A stretch of DNA of 64,000 bases, from NCBI RefSeq assembly GCF_007671655.1, contig NZ_VCGX01000002.1, positions 248,001-312,000 of the forward strand. The letters run 5' to 3'. The position numbers were made by a program, and so were the translations under genes. This document shows, piece by piece, positions 29,228 to 37,440 of this stretch (positions are counted from its first letter, which is position 1; every line of letters begins with the position of its first letter). The notes beneath the pieces are model-generated. The model was not told the DNA's origin and did not search any database. It was given only the letters and a program-made list of their open reading frames with translations. Source of the stretch: Marinobacter piscis (GTDB taxonomy: Bacteria; Pseudomonadota; Gammaproteobacteria; Pseudomonadales; Oleiphilaceae).

Positions 29228-29853
29228 TCCGGGCTGGTATTATCACACTGCAGAGCCCAGCCGATCACGTCGTCGGCAAGACTTTCCCCGGCCTTGCCGA
29301 AGGCCTGCACAACCGAATCTATTGCCTGGTCCAAGGCAGGTTCAGACACCACAAAATTTTCCGAACACAGCGTTACCTGTGAGCGGTTATCAATCAGTTG
29401 CCCGTAGACCGCAATGGTAACCCGGGTGCGATCGCCCTGGGTGGCAGCGTGGAATGCAGTCACTTCCGTTGACAGCGAAAGGTCCGCGTTCCCTGGTCCT
29501 GTATCGGCCGTCACATTCTCAAAGCCGGCACTGGTTCTGAAGGCGCCCACCAGCATATCCCGCAGCAGGACCGGAACCGTATCCCGCCACCGGACCCCGC
29601 CGTAAGCCTGAAATTCCCAGGGCTCTGGCTTGGCCAGAATTCGCGTACTGTTATAGGGCTCGGAGGCAATGGGCGTATCCACCCGAAGGCTTTCGGAGCG
29701 GCGGTTTTCATAAGCCTCCAGGGCTGGAGAGACGGGGAAATCCATCACCCTTGGAGCCTCCGGAGTGGGGAACACCGTACAGGCGGTGATTGCCCCGGAA
29801 GCCACCAGCGCTATGGCCACCAAACTGAAAGTCTTTGCGAATGGCTTGCTCAC
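29224..29853 (-). CDS. PqiC/ABC-type transport auxiliary lipoprotein of the MCE system
   Basis: A 209-residue lipoprotein; with GTG 29853 the signal peptide ends in the lipobox AITAC, lipidating Cys25. The GTG overlaps the MCE gene stop by 4 bases and has GGAGG upstream, so I prefer it to the longer ORF from 29886. The remainder matches the DUF330/PqiC type (TRILAKPEPWEFQAYGGVRW, LSTEVTAFHA). These lipoproteins sit in the outer membrane and receive or pass lipid from MCE protein tunnels. Last gene of the four-gene MCE operon. Confidence 0.85.
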   Translation of the reverse strand: MSKPFAKTFSLVAIALVASGAITACTVFPTPEAPRVMDFPVSPALEAYENRRSESLRVDTPIASEPYNSTRILAKPEPWEFQAYGGVRWRDTVPVLLRDMLVGAFRTSAGFENVTADTGPGNADLSLSTEVTAFHAATQGDRTRVTIAVYGQLIDNRSQVTLCSENFVVSEPALDQAIDSVVQAFGKAGESLADDVIGWALQCDNTSPD

Positions 29854-30788
29854 TGGGGAACCTCCTTGATGGTCGGGCCACCCCACAGGGTGCCCGTGGG
29901 GTCTTCTTCCAGGCGACGGGTAAACTGGTTCAGGTTTCTGAGCGTGTTACGCAGCTCTCTCAGTGCCGGCGCCAGTTCGCTCATGCCCTGAAGTCCGGAG
30001 TCCAGAGCACCCTGATTATCCCGGGTTAAATCATCAATGCGGGCGGCGGTCTGCTCGACCCGGTTCATGGTTGCGTTCATGCTGGTCAGCACCGATTTGC
30101 CTTCGTTCTGTAGCAGAGAGTTAGCGCTGTCTGAGACCTCAGCCACTTTAAGGGCGGCTTCTGAGGTATGCTGGCCGGCCTCATCCATACGATCCAGAAG
30201 CGCCGCCAGTTGTTCACGCCGGCTTATCAGGGCGTTGCTTGCGTCTCTGGCGTTGCGCAAAAGAGCCGTGAGATTCTCTGCGTTCTCGGCAGACAGAAGA
30301 TTGTTGGCGTTGGTCAGCAGTTGTTCAGCCTTGGTCAGCAATATTTCACCATTGCTCAGAAGGCTGTTGAACGCCGAGGGCTCTGCAGTAATCCGGGCTG
30401 GCTCATCTTTTGTGCCTTTCAGAACCGGGCTGTCCCTGGTGCCTCCACTGAACTGAACACTCATACTACCGGTAATGTTGGTCAGAACCAGGCCTGCCCG
30501 GGTGTTATTCCGTACCGGAACAGACTGCTCAACCCGCACGAGAACCCGCACCTGGCCCGGGTTATCAAGATCCAGCTGCAGATCGAGTACGTCGCCCACA
30601 GTTACACCGCTGTATAGCACCGGGTTGCCCTTGGCCAGCCCACCGACTGCACGATCAAATACAATCTCATAATAGGCCCACTCGCGGTCTGCAGATGATT
30701 TGCCAAGCCACAGCGCAAACAATAACGCTGCCACCACCGCAACCAGTGTAAACAGGCCAATGAGCAGATGATGTGCCTTTGGTTCCAT
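29850..30788 (-). CDS. MCE-domain substrate-binding protein (MlaD-like)
   Basis: A 312-residue protein anchored by one N-terminal membrane segment (about 8-28). The MCE domain follows (about 38-115; VGGLAKGNPVLYSGVTVGDV). The remainder is a long helical coiled coil with many Asn, Leu and Arg repeats (about 140-300). MCE proteins form hexamers that carry lipids between membranes. It is longer than MlaD of E. coli (183) because of the coiled coil. It lies between the ATPase and the lipoprotein. Confidence 0.9.
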   Translation of the reverse strand: MEPKAHHLLIGLFTLVAVVAALLFALWLGKSSADREWAYYEIVFDRAVGGLAKGNPVLYSGVTVGDVLDLQLDLDNPGQVRVLVRVEQSVPVRNNTRAGLVLTNITGSMSVQFSGGTRDSPVLKGTKDEPARITAEPSAFNSLLSNGEILLTKAEQLLTNANNLLSAENAENLTALLRNARDASNALISRREQLAALLDRMDEAGQHTSEAALKVAEVSDSANSLLQNEGKSVLTSMNATMNRVEQTAARIDDLTRDNQGALDSGLQGMSELAPALRELRNTLRNLNQFTRRLEEDPTGTLWGGPTIKEVPQ

Positions 30789-30794
30789 AAACTC

Positions 30795-31595
30795 TTACTC
30801 CTGTAACCGGCTGTGTTCCAGGGCCTGGAATGCGTAGCTGGCCGCCCGGCCGCGCGGCCCCTGAAAGTAATCCTGAATCCAGGGGTCCTCAGTTGCGGCC
30901 ACCTTGTCAATCCGGTCTGCGACCAGAACTTTCTTTTGCGACAGCACCGCAATACGATCGCAGGTTGTATACAGCGTATCCAGATCGTGCGTAATCAGAA
31001 ATACGGTAAACCCCAGTGCGTCCCGCAGGGTAACAATCAGTCTATCAAAAGCCGCGGCACCAATGGGGTCGAGCCCGGCTGTAGGTTCATCAAGGAACAG
31101 CACTTCCGGGTCCAGTGCCAGCGCCCGCGCCAGAGCCGCGCGTTTGACCATACCGCCGGAGAGCTCCGACGGGTACTTAAGTGCGGAATCAGGCGGCAAG
31201 CCGGCCAGAGCCAGTTTCATACGGGCAATCTCTTCCGCATCAGAGCGGGCCAGACCGCAGTGCTCAATTAATGGCAGGGAGATATTCTGTAGCAGGTCCA
31301 GAGAAGTGAACAGTGCGCCCCTCTGGAACAGAACGCCAAAGCGTTGCTCTACTTGTGAGCGTTCCTGGCTGGTGAGCTCGTCAAGATCCTGCCCGAACAC
31401 CCGTATTTGTCCACCGGAAGGCCGCAGCAGCCCGACAATGCTTCTCAGTAACACTGACTTGCCGCTGCCTGAGCCACCCACAACACCCAGAATCTCCCCC
31501 TTGAACAGATCAAGATCCAGGTTCTGGTGGACAACGTGGCTGCCAAACCGGTTATCAAGGCCGCGTACTTCAATAACAGGTGCTGAGTTTTTCAT
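30795..31595 (-). CDS. MCE-system ABC transporter ATP-binding protein (MlaF-like)
   Basis: A 266-residue ABC ATPase: Walker A GGSGSGKSVLL (about 38), Q loop LFQRGALFTSLDLLQN, signature LSGGMVKRAALARAL, Walker B VLFLDEPTAGLDP and H loop ITHDLDT. The LSGGM signature and the following KRAALARAL are typical of MlaF rather than other ABC ATPases. It is tightly packed with the permease (3 bases) and the MCE gene (6 bases). Confidence 0.92.
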   Translation of the reverse strand: MKNSAPVIEVRGLDNRFGSHVVHQNLDLDLFKGEILGVVGGSGSGKSVLLRSIVGLLRPSGGQIRVFGQDLDELTSQERSQVEQRFGVLFQRGALFTSLDLLQNISLPLIEHCGLARSDAEEIARMKLALAGLPPDSALKYPSELSGGMVKRAALARALALDPEVLFLDEPTAGLDPIGAAAFDRLIVTLRDALGFTVFLITHDLDTLYTTCDRIAVLSQKKVLVADRIDKVAATEDPWIQDYFQGPRGRAASYAFQALEHSRLQE

Positions 31596-31598
31596 CCG

Positions 31599-32762
31599 TT
31601 ACCAGCCCATTTCCATAAAAAAGAGTGCCGCGACGGCGTCCAGCAGAATGACCATAAAAATGGACTGAACCACGCTTGATGTTGTGTGTACACCCACAGA
31701 CTGAGCGCTACCGCCGACTTTGAAACCTTCCAGACAGCCAATGGCGGCAATCAGAAAAGCAAACACAGGGGCTTTTGATATGCCCACGAGAAAGTGCTTG
31801 AGCGCAATATCCCGTTCTACGATGGCCATGAACTGAGACGGTGAAATATCCAGAGCAACGGCACAGACGAGGCCACCGCCAATCAGCCCTGCAAGCATCC
31901 CGACAAACGTCAGAATGGGCAGGCTGACCATCATGGCCAGAACCCGGGGAATCACCAGCAGTTCAACCGGGTCCAGCCCCAGTGTACGTATGGCATCCAG
32001 CTCTTCATTTACCTTCATGGCCCCGATCTGTGCGGTGAAGGCACTGGCTGTGCGCCCTGCAAGCAAAATAGCCGCAAGCAGAACACCAAACTCCCGTAAA
32101 AATGAAAACGCCACCAGGTTGACTGTATAGATAGTGGCGCCAAAGTCCTTGAGAACCGTGGCGCCAAGAAAGGCCACGACGGCGCCCACCAGAAATGTGA
32201 GCAAGGCGACAATCGGAAGTGCGTTGAGCCCGGTGTTGTGAATGGCGGCTACAAACGGTGTCATCCGCCAGCGCCCGGGTCTGGCCAGGATAGCAAACAG
32301 GGTTGCGATAACCTGACCAACAAACCCGGCCAGCAGGTAAGACAGGTGCCAGATGGCTTCCACTTTCTTACCGGTTTCAGTGAGAAAGCGTGCAACCGGG
32401 GCCAGCTGTTCCGGTTCCTCGGCGGGTTTTTCCACCATGGATTGTGCAACGGTGTGGAGTAGCGCGCTCTGTTCCCGGGGCAGGGTGCTCTCATCTTTCA
32501 CCAGAGCACTGAGGGTGTCCGGCCCCAACAGGTTCACCAGAAGCGAGGCGCCTGCGGTATCTACCCGACCCAGATCCTGCAGATCAACGTTGTCGCTGCT
32601 CGTGTGCTGCTCGGGCCAGGCCTCGATCGTCTGTCTGAGCGATTTATAATCAGCCAGCGTCCAGTCGCCCCGGATAGCGAGGGTTCCGTTGTCGTTTTCC
32701 AGAGAGCCAGCTTGTCGGCGGGCCATGAGCGGATCTGGGTGCTGTTGGTTCGTATGGTCCAT
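31599..32762 (-). CDS. MCE-system ABC permease with N-terminal STAS domain (MlaE-like)
   Basis: A 387-residue protein. Residues about 20-125 form a STAS-like domain (LADYKSLRQTIEAW, VDTAGASLLVNLLG), fused ahead of the MlaE permease (about 145-387), which shows ALPIVALLTFLVGAVVA, EFGVLLAAILLAGRTASAF and VQSIFMVILLDAVAALF. In canonical Mla the STAS protein MlaB is separate, so this is the fused variant. First gene of the MCE operon, 12 bases after thiQ, so read-through from the thiamine operon is possible. Confidence 0.92.
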   Translation of the reverse strand: MDHTNQQHPDPLMARRQAGSLENDNGTLAIRGDWTLADYKSLRQTIEAWPEQHTSSDNVDLQDLGRVDTAGASLLVNLLGPDTLSALVKDESTLPREQSALLHTVAQSMVEKPAEEPEQLAPVARFLTETGKKVEAIWHLSYLLAGFVGQVIATLFAILARPGRWRMTPFVAAIHNTGLNALPIVALLTFLVGAVVAFLGATVLKDFGATIYTVNLVAFSFLREFGVLLAAILLAGRTASAFTAQIGAMKVNEELDAIRTLGLDPVELLVIPRVLAMMVSLPILTFVGMLAGLIGGGLVCAVALDISPSQFMAIVERDIALKHFLVGISKAPVFAFLIAAIGCLEGFKVGGSAQSVGVHTTSSVVQSIFMVILLDAVAALFFMEMGW

Positions 32763-32774
32763 TAGCTCACTAGC

Positions 32775-33389
32775 TTAAAGATTATAGGTGCTGTCTGCCA
32801 GTATACGCCGGTCATCTTCGTCATGGCTGGCAAGCACCATCAACACACCCTTGGCTTTTTGCTCCAGTAACAGTTGTCTGAGGGTGTCTCGCGCCTCGCG
32901 ATCAAGCCCGGTCAGTGGCTCATCCAGAAGCAGAATGGGCTGGCGACGAAGTATTGCGCGCAGTAGTGCGACACGCTGCCTCTGGCCCCCGGAAAGGTCG
33001 CCGGGCAAGCGCTTGCTGAAACCCTCAAGACCCACGCTTTGCAATGCTTCGCGGATCGCCTGGCGGTCCTGCGGTGTGAGCTTCAGTCCGGGGTGAATCC
33101 CCAGACCAATGTTTGTTTCTACGTTCAGATGCTCAAACAGATTGTGTTCCTGGAACACACTGGTCATGGGGCGGTGCCAGGGCGGGCAGTTGCGAAGGCT
33201 TTCTTGCTGCCAGAGGATGTCACCGGAGCGAGGTTCGAGAAAACCCGCCAGCAGATTCAGCAGGGTGGATTTACCCGACCCGCTGGCCCCGTGAATCGCA
33301 ATGCATTGTCCGGGTGCAGCTGCGAATTGAAACGACCAGGGGTCTGTCTGACCAGAGTAGGCAAAGACCAGATTTTTTACCTCAAGCAT
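32775..33389 (-). CDS. thiQ: Thiamine ABC transporter ATP-binding protein
   Basis: With ATG 33389 (MLEVKNLVFAYSG), overlapping the thiP stop by 8 bases, the product is 204 residues; the longer ORF reaches back into thiP and is rejected. Walker A is GASGSGKSTLL, the signature LSGGQRQRVALLRAIL, Walker B ILLLDEPLTGLD and the H loop LASHDEDD. Gene order and the riboswitch upstream identify the system as thiamine or thiamine-phosphate uptake. Confidence 0.92.
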   Translation of the reverse strand: MLEVKNLVFAYSGQTDPWSFQFAAAPGQCIAIHGASGSGKSTLLNLLAGFLEPRSGDILWQQESLRNCPPWHRPMTSVFQEHNLFEHLNVETNIGLGIHPGLKLTPQDRQAIREALQSVGLEGFSKRLPGDLSGGQRQRVALLRAILRRQPILLLDEPLTGLDREARDTLRQLLLEQKAKGVLMVLASHDEDDRRILADSTYNL

Positions 33390-35073
33390 GCTCAGGCTCC
33401 TGAACTGTGCGGGGTGAGTTTGCTGTGCGGCGGAGGCTGAGCCGGGAGGCGCCCAGCAGGTTAAACACGCTGAACAGCAGCAACAGCAAAAGAACCAGCC
33501 ACAGGCCGGTTGCGGCCGCAGCATCGACCCGGTAACTGCCCAGTTGTTGATACAACAGTACCGGCAGCGTTGGCTGGCCCGGGCTGCCGAACAGGGCGAT
33601 AACGCCAAAATCCCCCAACGACAACCCGGTGCCGTAGGCCATCGACAGTGCCAGAGGCCGGCGCATTCGAGGCCAGTGCAGCCAGCGCCAGCGATACCAG
33701 CCCAGTATCCCCAGTTGGTCCGCTTGTTGACGGCTGGCAGAATCCAGACGCCCCAGCGGCCCTCTCAGCATTTGCAACACAAAGGGCAGGGCCATCATCG
33801 CGTTGATCAACGTCACCAGCACCAGTCCTTCACTGGAGTTGCCCAGACTCGGGCGGAAAAGCAAGAACAACCCGGTACCAAGAACCAGGGGGGGAATCAT
33901 CAATGGCAGGTAAGCGGTCACATCTGTAACCCGACGTATGGTCGACCGCGATGTTGCCGTACCCGAGGCCAGTATCAGCAGGGCAGCACCCACAGACATC
34001 AGACCGGCGGGGAGGGCAATGGCCAGACTTCTCAGGGTGGCATCAAGCAACGCAGGGTTCACCGAGAAACTGCCCTGGGGGAAGAAAGCCGATCCCATGC
34101 CCGGAAGCCCTCTGAGTAAAATGGCCGCCAGAGGCATGACCAGAAACAGCGCAAATACGCCGAGAGCCAGACCATCGGTTAGCCGCGACCAGAACGAACG
34201 CCCGGCCCGACTGCTGTGGGACGCAACCCGTCTGTCCGGGAGCAGTGACGCAGTGAGTCCGTAACGGGCGGCCAGCCACCAGAGAAAACCACAGATCAAC
34301 AGCTGCACCACGGCAAGAAGTGCCGCCTGACTGCCATCAAACTCAAAACGCAGGGCCTGGTAAATGGCAACCTCAATGGTTGTGGCTGACGGGCCGCCGC
34401 CGAGTGTCATCACAATCGCAAAGCTGGTAAAACACAGGGTGAATACCAAAGCCGCAAGGCCGGGTAACACTGGCCGGACGGCCGGCCATTCCACGGCGCG
34501 CCAATACCACCAGCGACCAAGGCCAAGCTGAGCTGCCGCCCGCCGCTGTGAAGCAGGGGCGCTTTCAATGGCCTGCAACAGGATGCGTGCGGCAAGTGGA
34601 GCGTTAAAAAATACATGGGCCAGAACAATGCCGTTAATGCCGTAAATGTTCCAGGAAACATTCAGCCAGTCGCTGGCAATACCGGTAAACCAGCCCTGGC
34701 GTCCGTATACACTGACCAGGCCGGAAACGGCGACAATCGAAGGCAGCACCAGGCTCAGCTCCATCAGTCGCAGCAGCCCGCCGCGACCCGGAAACGCAGG
34801 TTGCCTGGCAAGCATCCGCGCAACCGGAACAGCCACTAACAGGCTAAGCAGAACCGAGAGAAATGCCTGCCACACTGTAAATGTAATCACGGTGCGCAAA
34901 TAGCGGCTGCCCCAGAGCTGGCTGACATCCGGTAACGATGCTTCCCAGAGCAGGGCGCCAAGGCCCGCGGTTGCCAGTAATAACAGCGCACTGGCAATGC
35001 CCAGACCTGGCAGCAGCCGCCAGGCCGGGTGACTGAAAGGTGCCGTAGGCCGAAGCTTCATGAAACTGCCCAT
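33382..35073 (-). CDS. thiP: Thiamine ABC transporter permease
   Basis: A 563-residue permease with two homologous halves, each with about six membrane segments and an EAA-type loop (RAAAQLGLGRWWYWRAVEWP in the first half, QADQLGILGWYRWRWLHWP in the second). This fused format is standard for ThiP. Met5 (35061) is an alternative start. It lies between thiB and thiQ with short gaps or overlaps. Confidence 0.93.
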   Translation of the reverse strand: MGSFMKLRPTAPFSHPAWRLLPGLGIASALLLLATAGLGALLWEASLPDVSQLWGSRYLRTVITFTVWQAFLSVLLSLLVAVPVARMLARQPAFPGRGGLLRLMELSLVLPSIVAVSGLVSVYGRQGWFTGIASDWLNVSWNIYGINGIVLAHVFFNAPLAARILLQAIESAPASQRRAAAQLGLGRWWYWRAVEWPAVRPVLPGLAALVFTLCFTSFAIVMTLGGGPSATTIEVAIYQALRFEFDGSQAALLAVVQLLICGFLWWLAARYGLTASLLPDRRVASHSSRAGRSFWSRLTDGLALGVFALFLVMPLAAILLRGLPGMGSAFFPQGSFSVNPALLDATLRSLAIALPAGLMSVGAALLILASGTATSRSTIRRVTDVTAYLPLMIPPLVLGTGLFLLFRPSLGNSSEGLVLVTLINAMMALPFVLQMLRGPLGRLDSASRQQADQLGILGWYRWRWLHWPRMRRPLALSMAYGTGLSLGDFGVIALFGSPGQPTLPVLLYQQLGSYRVDAAAATGLWLVLLLLLLFSVFNLLGASRLSLRRTANSPRTVQEPEHA

Positions 35074-35079
35074 GCCTGT

Positions 35080-36084
35080 TTAGCGGGTCATGGCATCCAG
35101 CCACTCATTCAGCCACTGGCGCCGGTTGTCGGTCACCGTTTTCGGGTCAAAGTAACGGGCTTCTGAAGGCTGAATCAGGTGGCTGAATACTTCCGGAAGT
35201 TCGTCACCCAGGTCGGTGGCAGGGTACATCACATTCTTTAAAGGGATGTGGCGCTGAAAATCCGGGGTTAACATAAATTCCAGGAAGTCCCGGGCCAGTT
35301 CCTTATGATCAGACGACTGCACCAGCGCCGCAACCTCAACCTGCAGGTAATGACCTTCCTCAAAGGCAACGGCCTGGTAACGGTCGGTATTGTCCACCGC
35401 CATATGGTAAGCAGGTGACGTACTGTAGGAGAGAATCAGTGGCGCTTCGCCACTCATGAATAGCGAATAATAGCCGTCGCTCCAGCTTTTGGTGGTCGTA
35501 AGTATCTTGTCTTTAAGCTGCTGCCACATGGCTGAAGCCTGATCACCGTAGACATGGCGCATCCAGAGCAGCAAACCCAGGCCCGGCGTGCTGGTTCTGG
35601 GGTCCTGAATAATGATCTTCAGGTCATCCGGTGCGGCAATCAGGGCGTCGAGGCTTTCGGGCGGGTTGGGTAACTGTTCCGTATCGTACACAAAGGCAAA
35701 GTAGCCCCAGTCGTAAGGCACAAATACCGGGTCCTGCCAGTTTATGGGCAAATCGAGCGCCGACAGATCAGTCTCGTGGTGGCCGAGTAAACCCGTTTGC
35801 CGGGAGTTTTCCATGGTGCCTGTATCCAGGCCAAGCACCAGATCTGCCTGCGTGCTTTTGCCTTCAAGGCGTAAGCGCTGGAGAATATCGCCGCCGCTGC
35901 TCAGAACCACGTACCTTACCTGGCAATCACAGGTTTTCTCAAAAGCGTCTTTAACCGCCGGGCCCGGGCCCCAATCAGCGGCAAATGAGGGGTGAGTATA
36001 AATGGTGAGCGTGGGTGTGCTTTGCGCAAACGCAGGCACAGCGATCAGGGTAAGGAAGAGCAGTGTGAATGCCCGAGTGAGCAT
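35080..36084 (-). CDS. thiB: Thiamine-binding periplasmic protein
   Basis: A 334-residue binding protein with signal peptide (about 1-20, cleavage after AFA). Family stretches are clear: IYTHPSFAADWGPGPAVKDAFE, RLRLEGKSTQADLVLGLDTGTM, and PYDWGYFAFVYD, near-identical in pattern to E. coli ThiB. First gene of thiBPQ and located 82 bases downstream of a TPP riboswitch. Confidence 0.95.
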   Translation of the reverse strand: MLTRAFTLLFLTLIAVPAFAQSTPTLTIYTHPSFAADWGPGPAVKDAFEKTCDCQVRYVVLSSGGDILQRLRLEGKSTQADLVLGLDTGTMENSRQTGLLGHHETDLSALDLPINWQDPVFVPYDWGYFAFVYDTEQLPNPPESLDALIAAPDDLKIIIQDPRTSTPGLGLLLWMRHVYGDQASAMWQQLKDKILTTTKSWSDGYYSLFMSGEAPLILSYSTSPAYHMAVDNTDRYQAVAFEEGHYLQVEVAALVQSSDHKELARDFLEFMLTPDFQRHIPLKNVMYPATDLGDELPEVFSHLIQPSEARYFDPKTVTDNRRQWLNEWLDAMTR

Positions 36085-36144
36085 GATGTTGTAACCTCCG
36101 CAACGGATCAGGGACGTCAGTCAGGGCTGCCAGGTCGCGGGGCG

Positions 36145-36162
36145 CACCAGTGTGTGCTGGTG
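36145..36162 (-). promoter_or_regulatory. Hairpin in thiB leader (possible riboswitch expression platform)
   Basis: A perfect 6-bp stem (CACCAG with CTGGTG) with a 6-base loop begins four bases downstream of the TPP aptamer. It has no T run, so control of ribosome access or an alternative pairing is more likely than termination. Its regulatory role is inferred from position. Confidence 0.4.
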
Positions 36163-36166
36163 AGTG

Positions 36167-36247
36167 CTCAATCCCTTCGCCGGTATAATCCGGATCAGGT
36201 TCCGCGGGTATGGTCTCAGCCCGGCATTTGCCTGGCACCCCGTTGAG
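36167..36247 (-). promoter_or_regulatory. TPP riboswitch (THI element) of thiBPQ
   Basis: The minus strand shows the conserved blocks in order: GGGGTGCC, GCTGAGA, ACCC, GAACCTGATC, TAATACCGGCGAAGGGA-like (here ATTATACCGGCGAAGGGA). CTCAA and TTGAG at the two ends form helix P1. Thiamine pyrophosphate binding to this aptamer represses thiamine genes, here thiBPQ and possibly the MCE genes behind them. Confidence 0.95.
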
Positions 36248-36306
36248 TTGAATAAAGTGTACCATGCCCACGGATAGTCAGGGTAAGTGAAGCAAGGAGA
36301 ACGCAG

Positions 36307-37440
36307 GTGCCGAGATTTTTACACACAGCAGACTGGCAGATGGGCCGCACATACAGCCGATTTGAGACAGAAGACAGCGCGGCATTGTCTGAAGCCCGTT
36401 ACCAGGCCATAGAGCGGCTGGCGGCACTGGCGACCGAACACCAGTGTGACGCGGTGCTGGTCGCCGGTGATGTGTTCGATGCACAAACCGTGTCTGATCG
36501 CACCATCCGGCGCGTTTTCAATGCAACACAAGGTTTTTCCGGCCCCTGGGTAATGCTGCCCGGCAACCACGATGCAGCTCTGGCAGAAAGCGTATGGACC
36601 CGGGCAAAGCGACTGGATGCTGTGCCAGAGAATGTGCACCTCGCTCTGAAGTCCGGCACGACCCCGCTGCCGGAACAGGGCCTTGCCGTGCTGGCGGCGC
36701 CTTTGACCCAGCGCCATACTTACGGTGACCTCACACAACCTTTCGAGCAGATGACAACCCCGCCGGGACTGCTACGCATAGGCTTGGCCCACGGCAGTGT
36801 GCAGGGCGTATTGCCGGATGACATAGACTCCACCAACCCGATCGCCCCCGACCGGACAGAAACCGCAAACCTGGATTACCTGGCCCTGGGTGACTGGCAT
36901 GGCCTCAAGGAAATCAACGAACGAACCTGGTACAGCGGCACCCCCGAACCGGAACGTTTTCGAAATAACGAGGCCGGTTACGTATTAGTTGTTGATATTG
37001 AAGAGCCGGGTGCAGCACCTCGAGTGACTCCCCACGAGACCGCGCGCTATCGCTGGCATCAGTGGCGGGAGACTCTGTCTGTAGCTTCAGATCTGGATGA
37101 GCTGATACAGCGCATAAACCAGCTGCCTGAAGCATCGGTTCTGGACCTGAAACTCAATGGCACCCTGACACTTGCGGGCGAGCAGAAGCTGACTGAAGCA
37201 CTATCCATTGCGGAAGCCCGCTTTCGCAGTGTGACCTGCGACCGCAGCGGGCTGCAGCTGGAACCAACAGACGATGACATAGCCGCGCTGCAGGCCGACG
37301 GCTATCTGGGGGAAGTGGTCCAGGAATTGCGCCAGAGCCAGCAGGAAACAGACAATAGTGAGGGCGCAGAGATCGCCCGGGACGCACTCGCTATTCTTGC
37401 GGGTCTGCTCACATCCAAAGACCCGGAGGCCGCCCGATGA
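36307..37440 (+). CDS. SbcD/YhaO-like DNA repair metallophosphoesterase
   Basis: A 377-residue nuclease subunit with GTG start. The calcineurin-type phosphoesterase motifs are complete: HTADWQMGR (residue 6), VAGDVFD, MLPGNHD (about 80), LAHGSV and GDWHG. Its stop overlaps the ATPase gene start in an ATGA, so the two are coupled. The partner and length point to a YhaO-like member rather than canonical SbcD. Such pairs process DNA ends and hairpins. Confidence 0.88.
   Translation: MPRFLHTADWQMGRTYSRFETEDSAALSEARYQAIERLAALATEHQCDAVLVAGDVFDAQTVSDRTIRRVFNATQGFSGPWVMLPGNHDAALAESVWTRAKRLDAVPENVHLALKSGTTPLPEQGLAVLAAPLTQRHTYGDLTQPFEQMTTPPGLLRIGLAHGSVQGVLPDDIDSTNPIAPDRTETANLDYLALGDWHGLKEINERTWYSGTPEPERFRNNEAGYVLVVDIEEPGAAPRVTPHETARYRWHQWRETLSVASDLDELIQRINQLPEASVLDLKLNGTLTLAGEQKLTEALSIAEARFRSVTCDRSGLQLEPTDDDIAALQADGYLGEVVQELRQSQQETDNSEGAEIARDALAILAGLLTSKDPEAAR

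Noticed and set aside
33390..33608. Upstream extension of thiQ including a Cys-rich stretch
   Set aside because: The extension is a shadow of the thiP 3' end; thiQ begins at 33389 with the normal ABC ATPase start.
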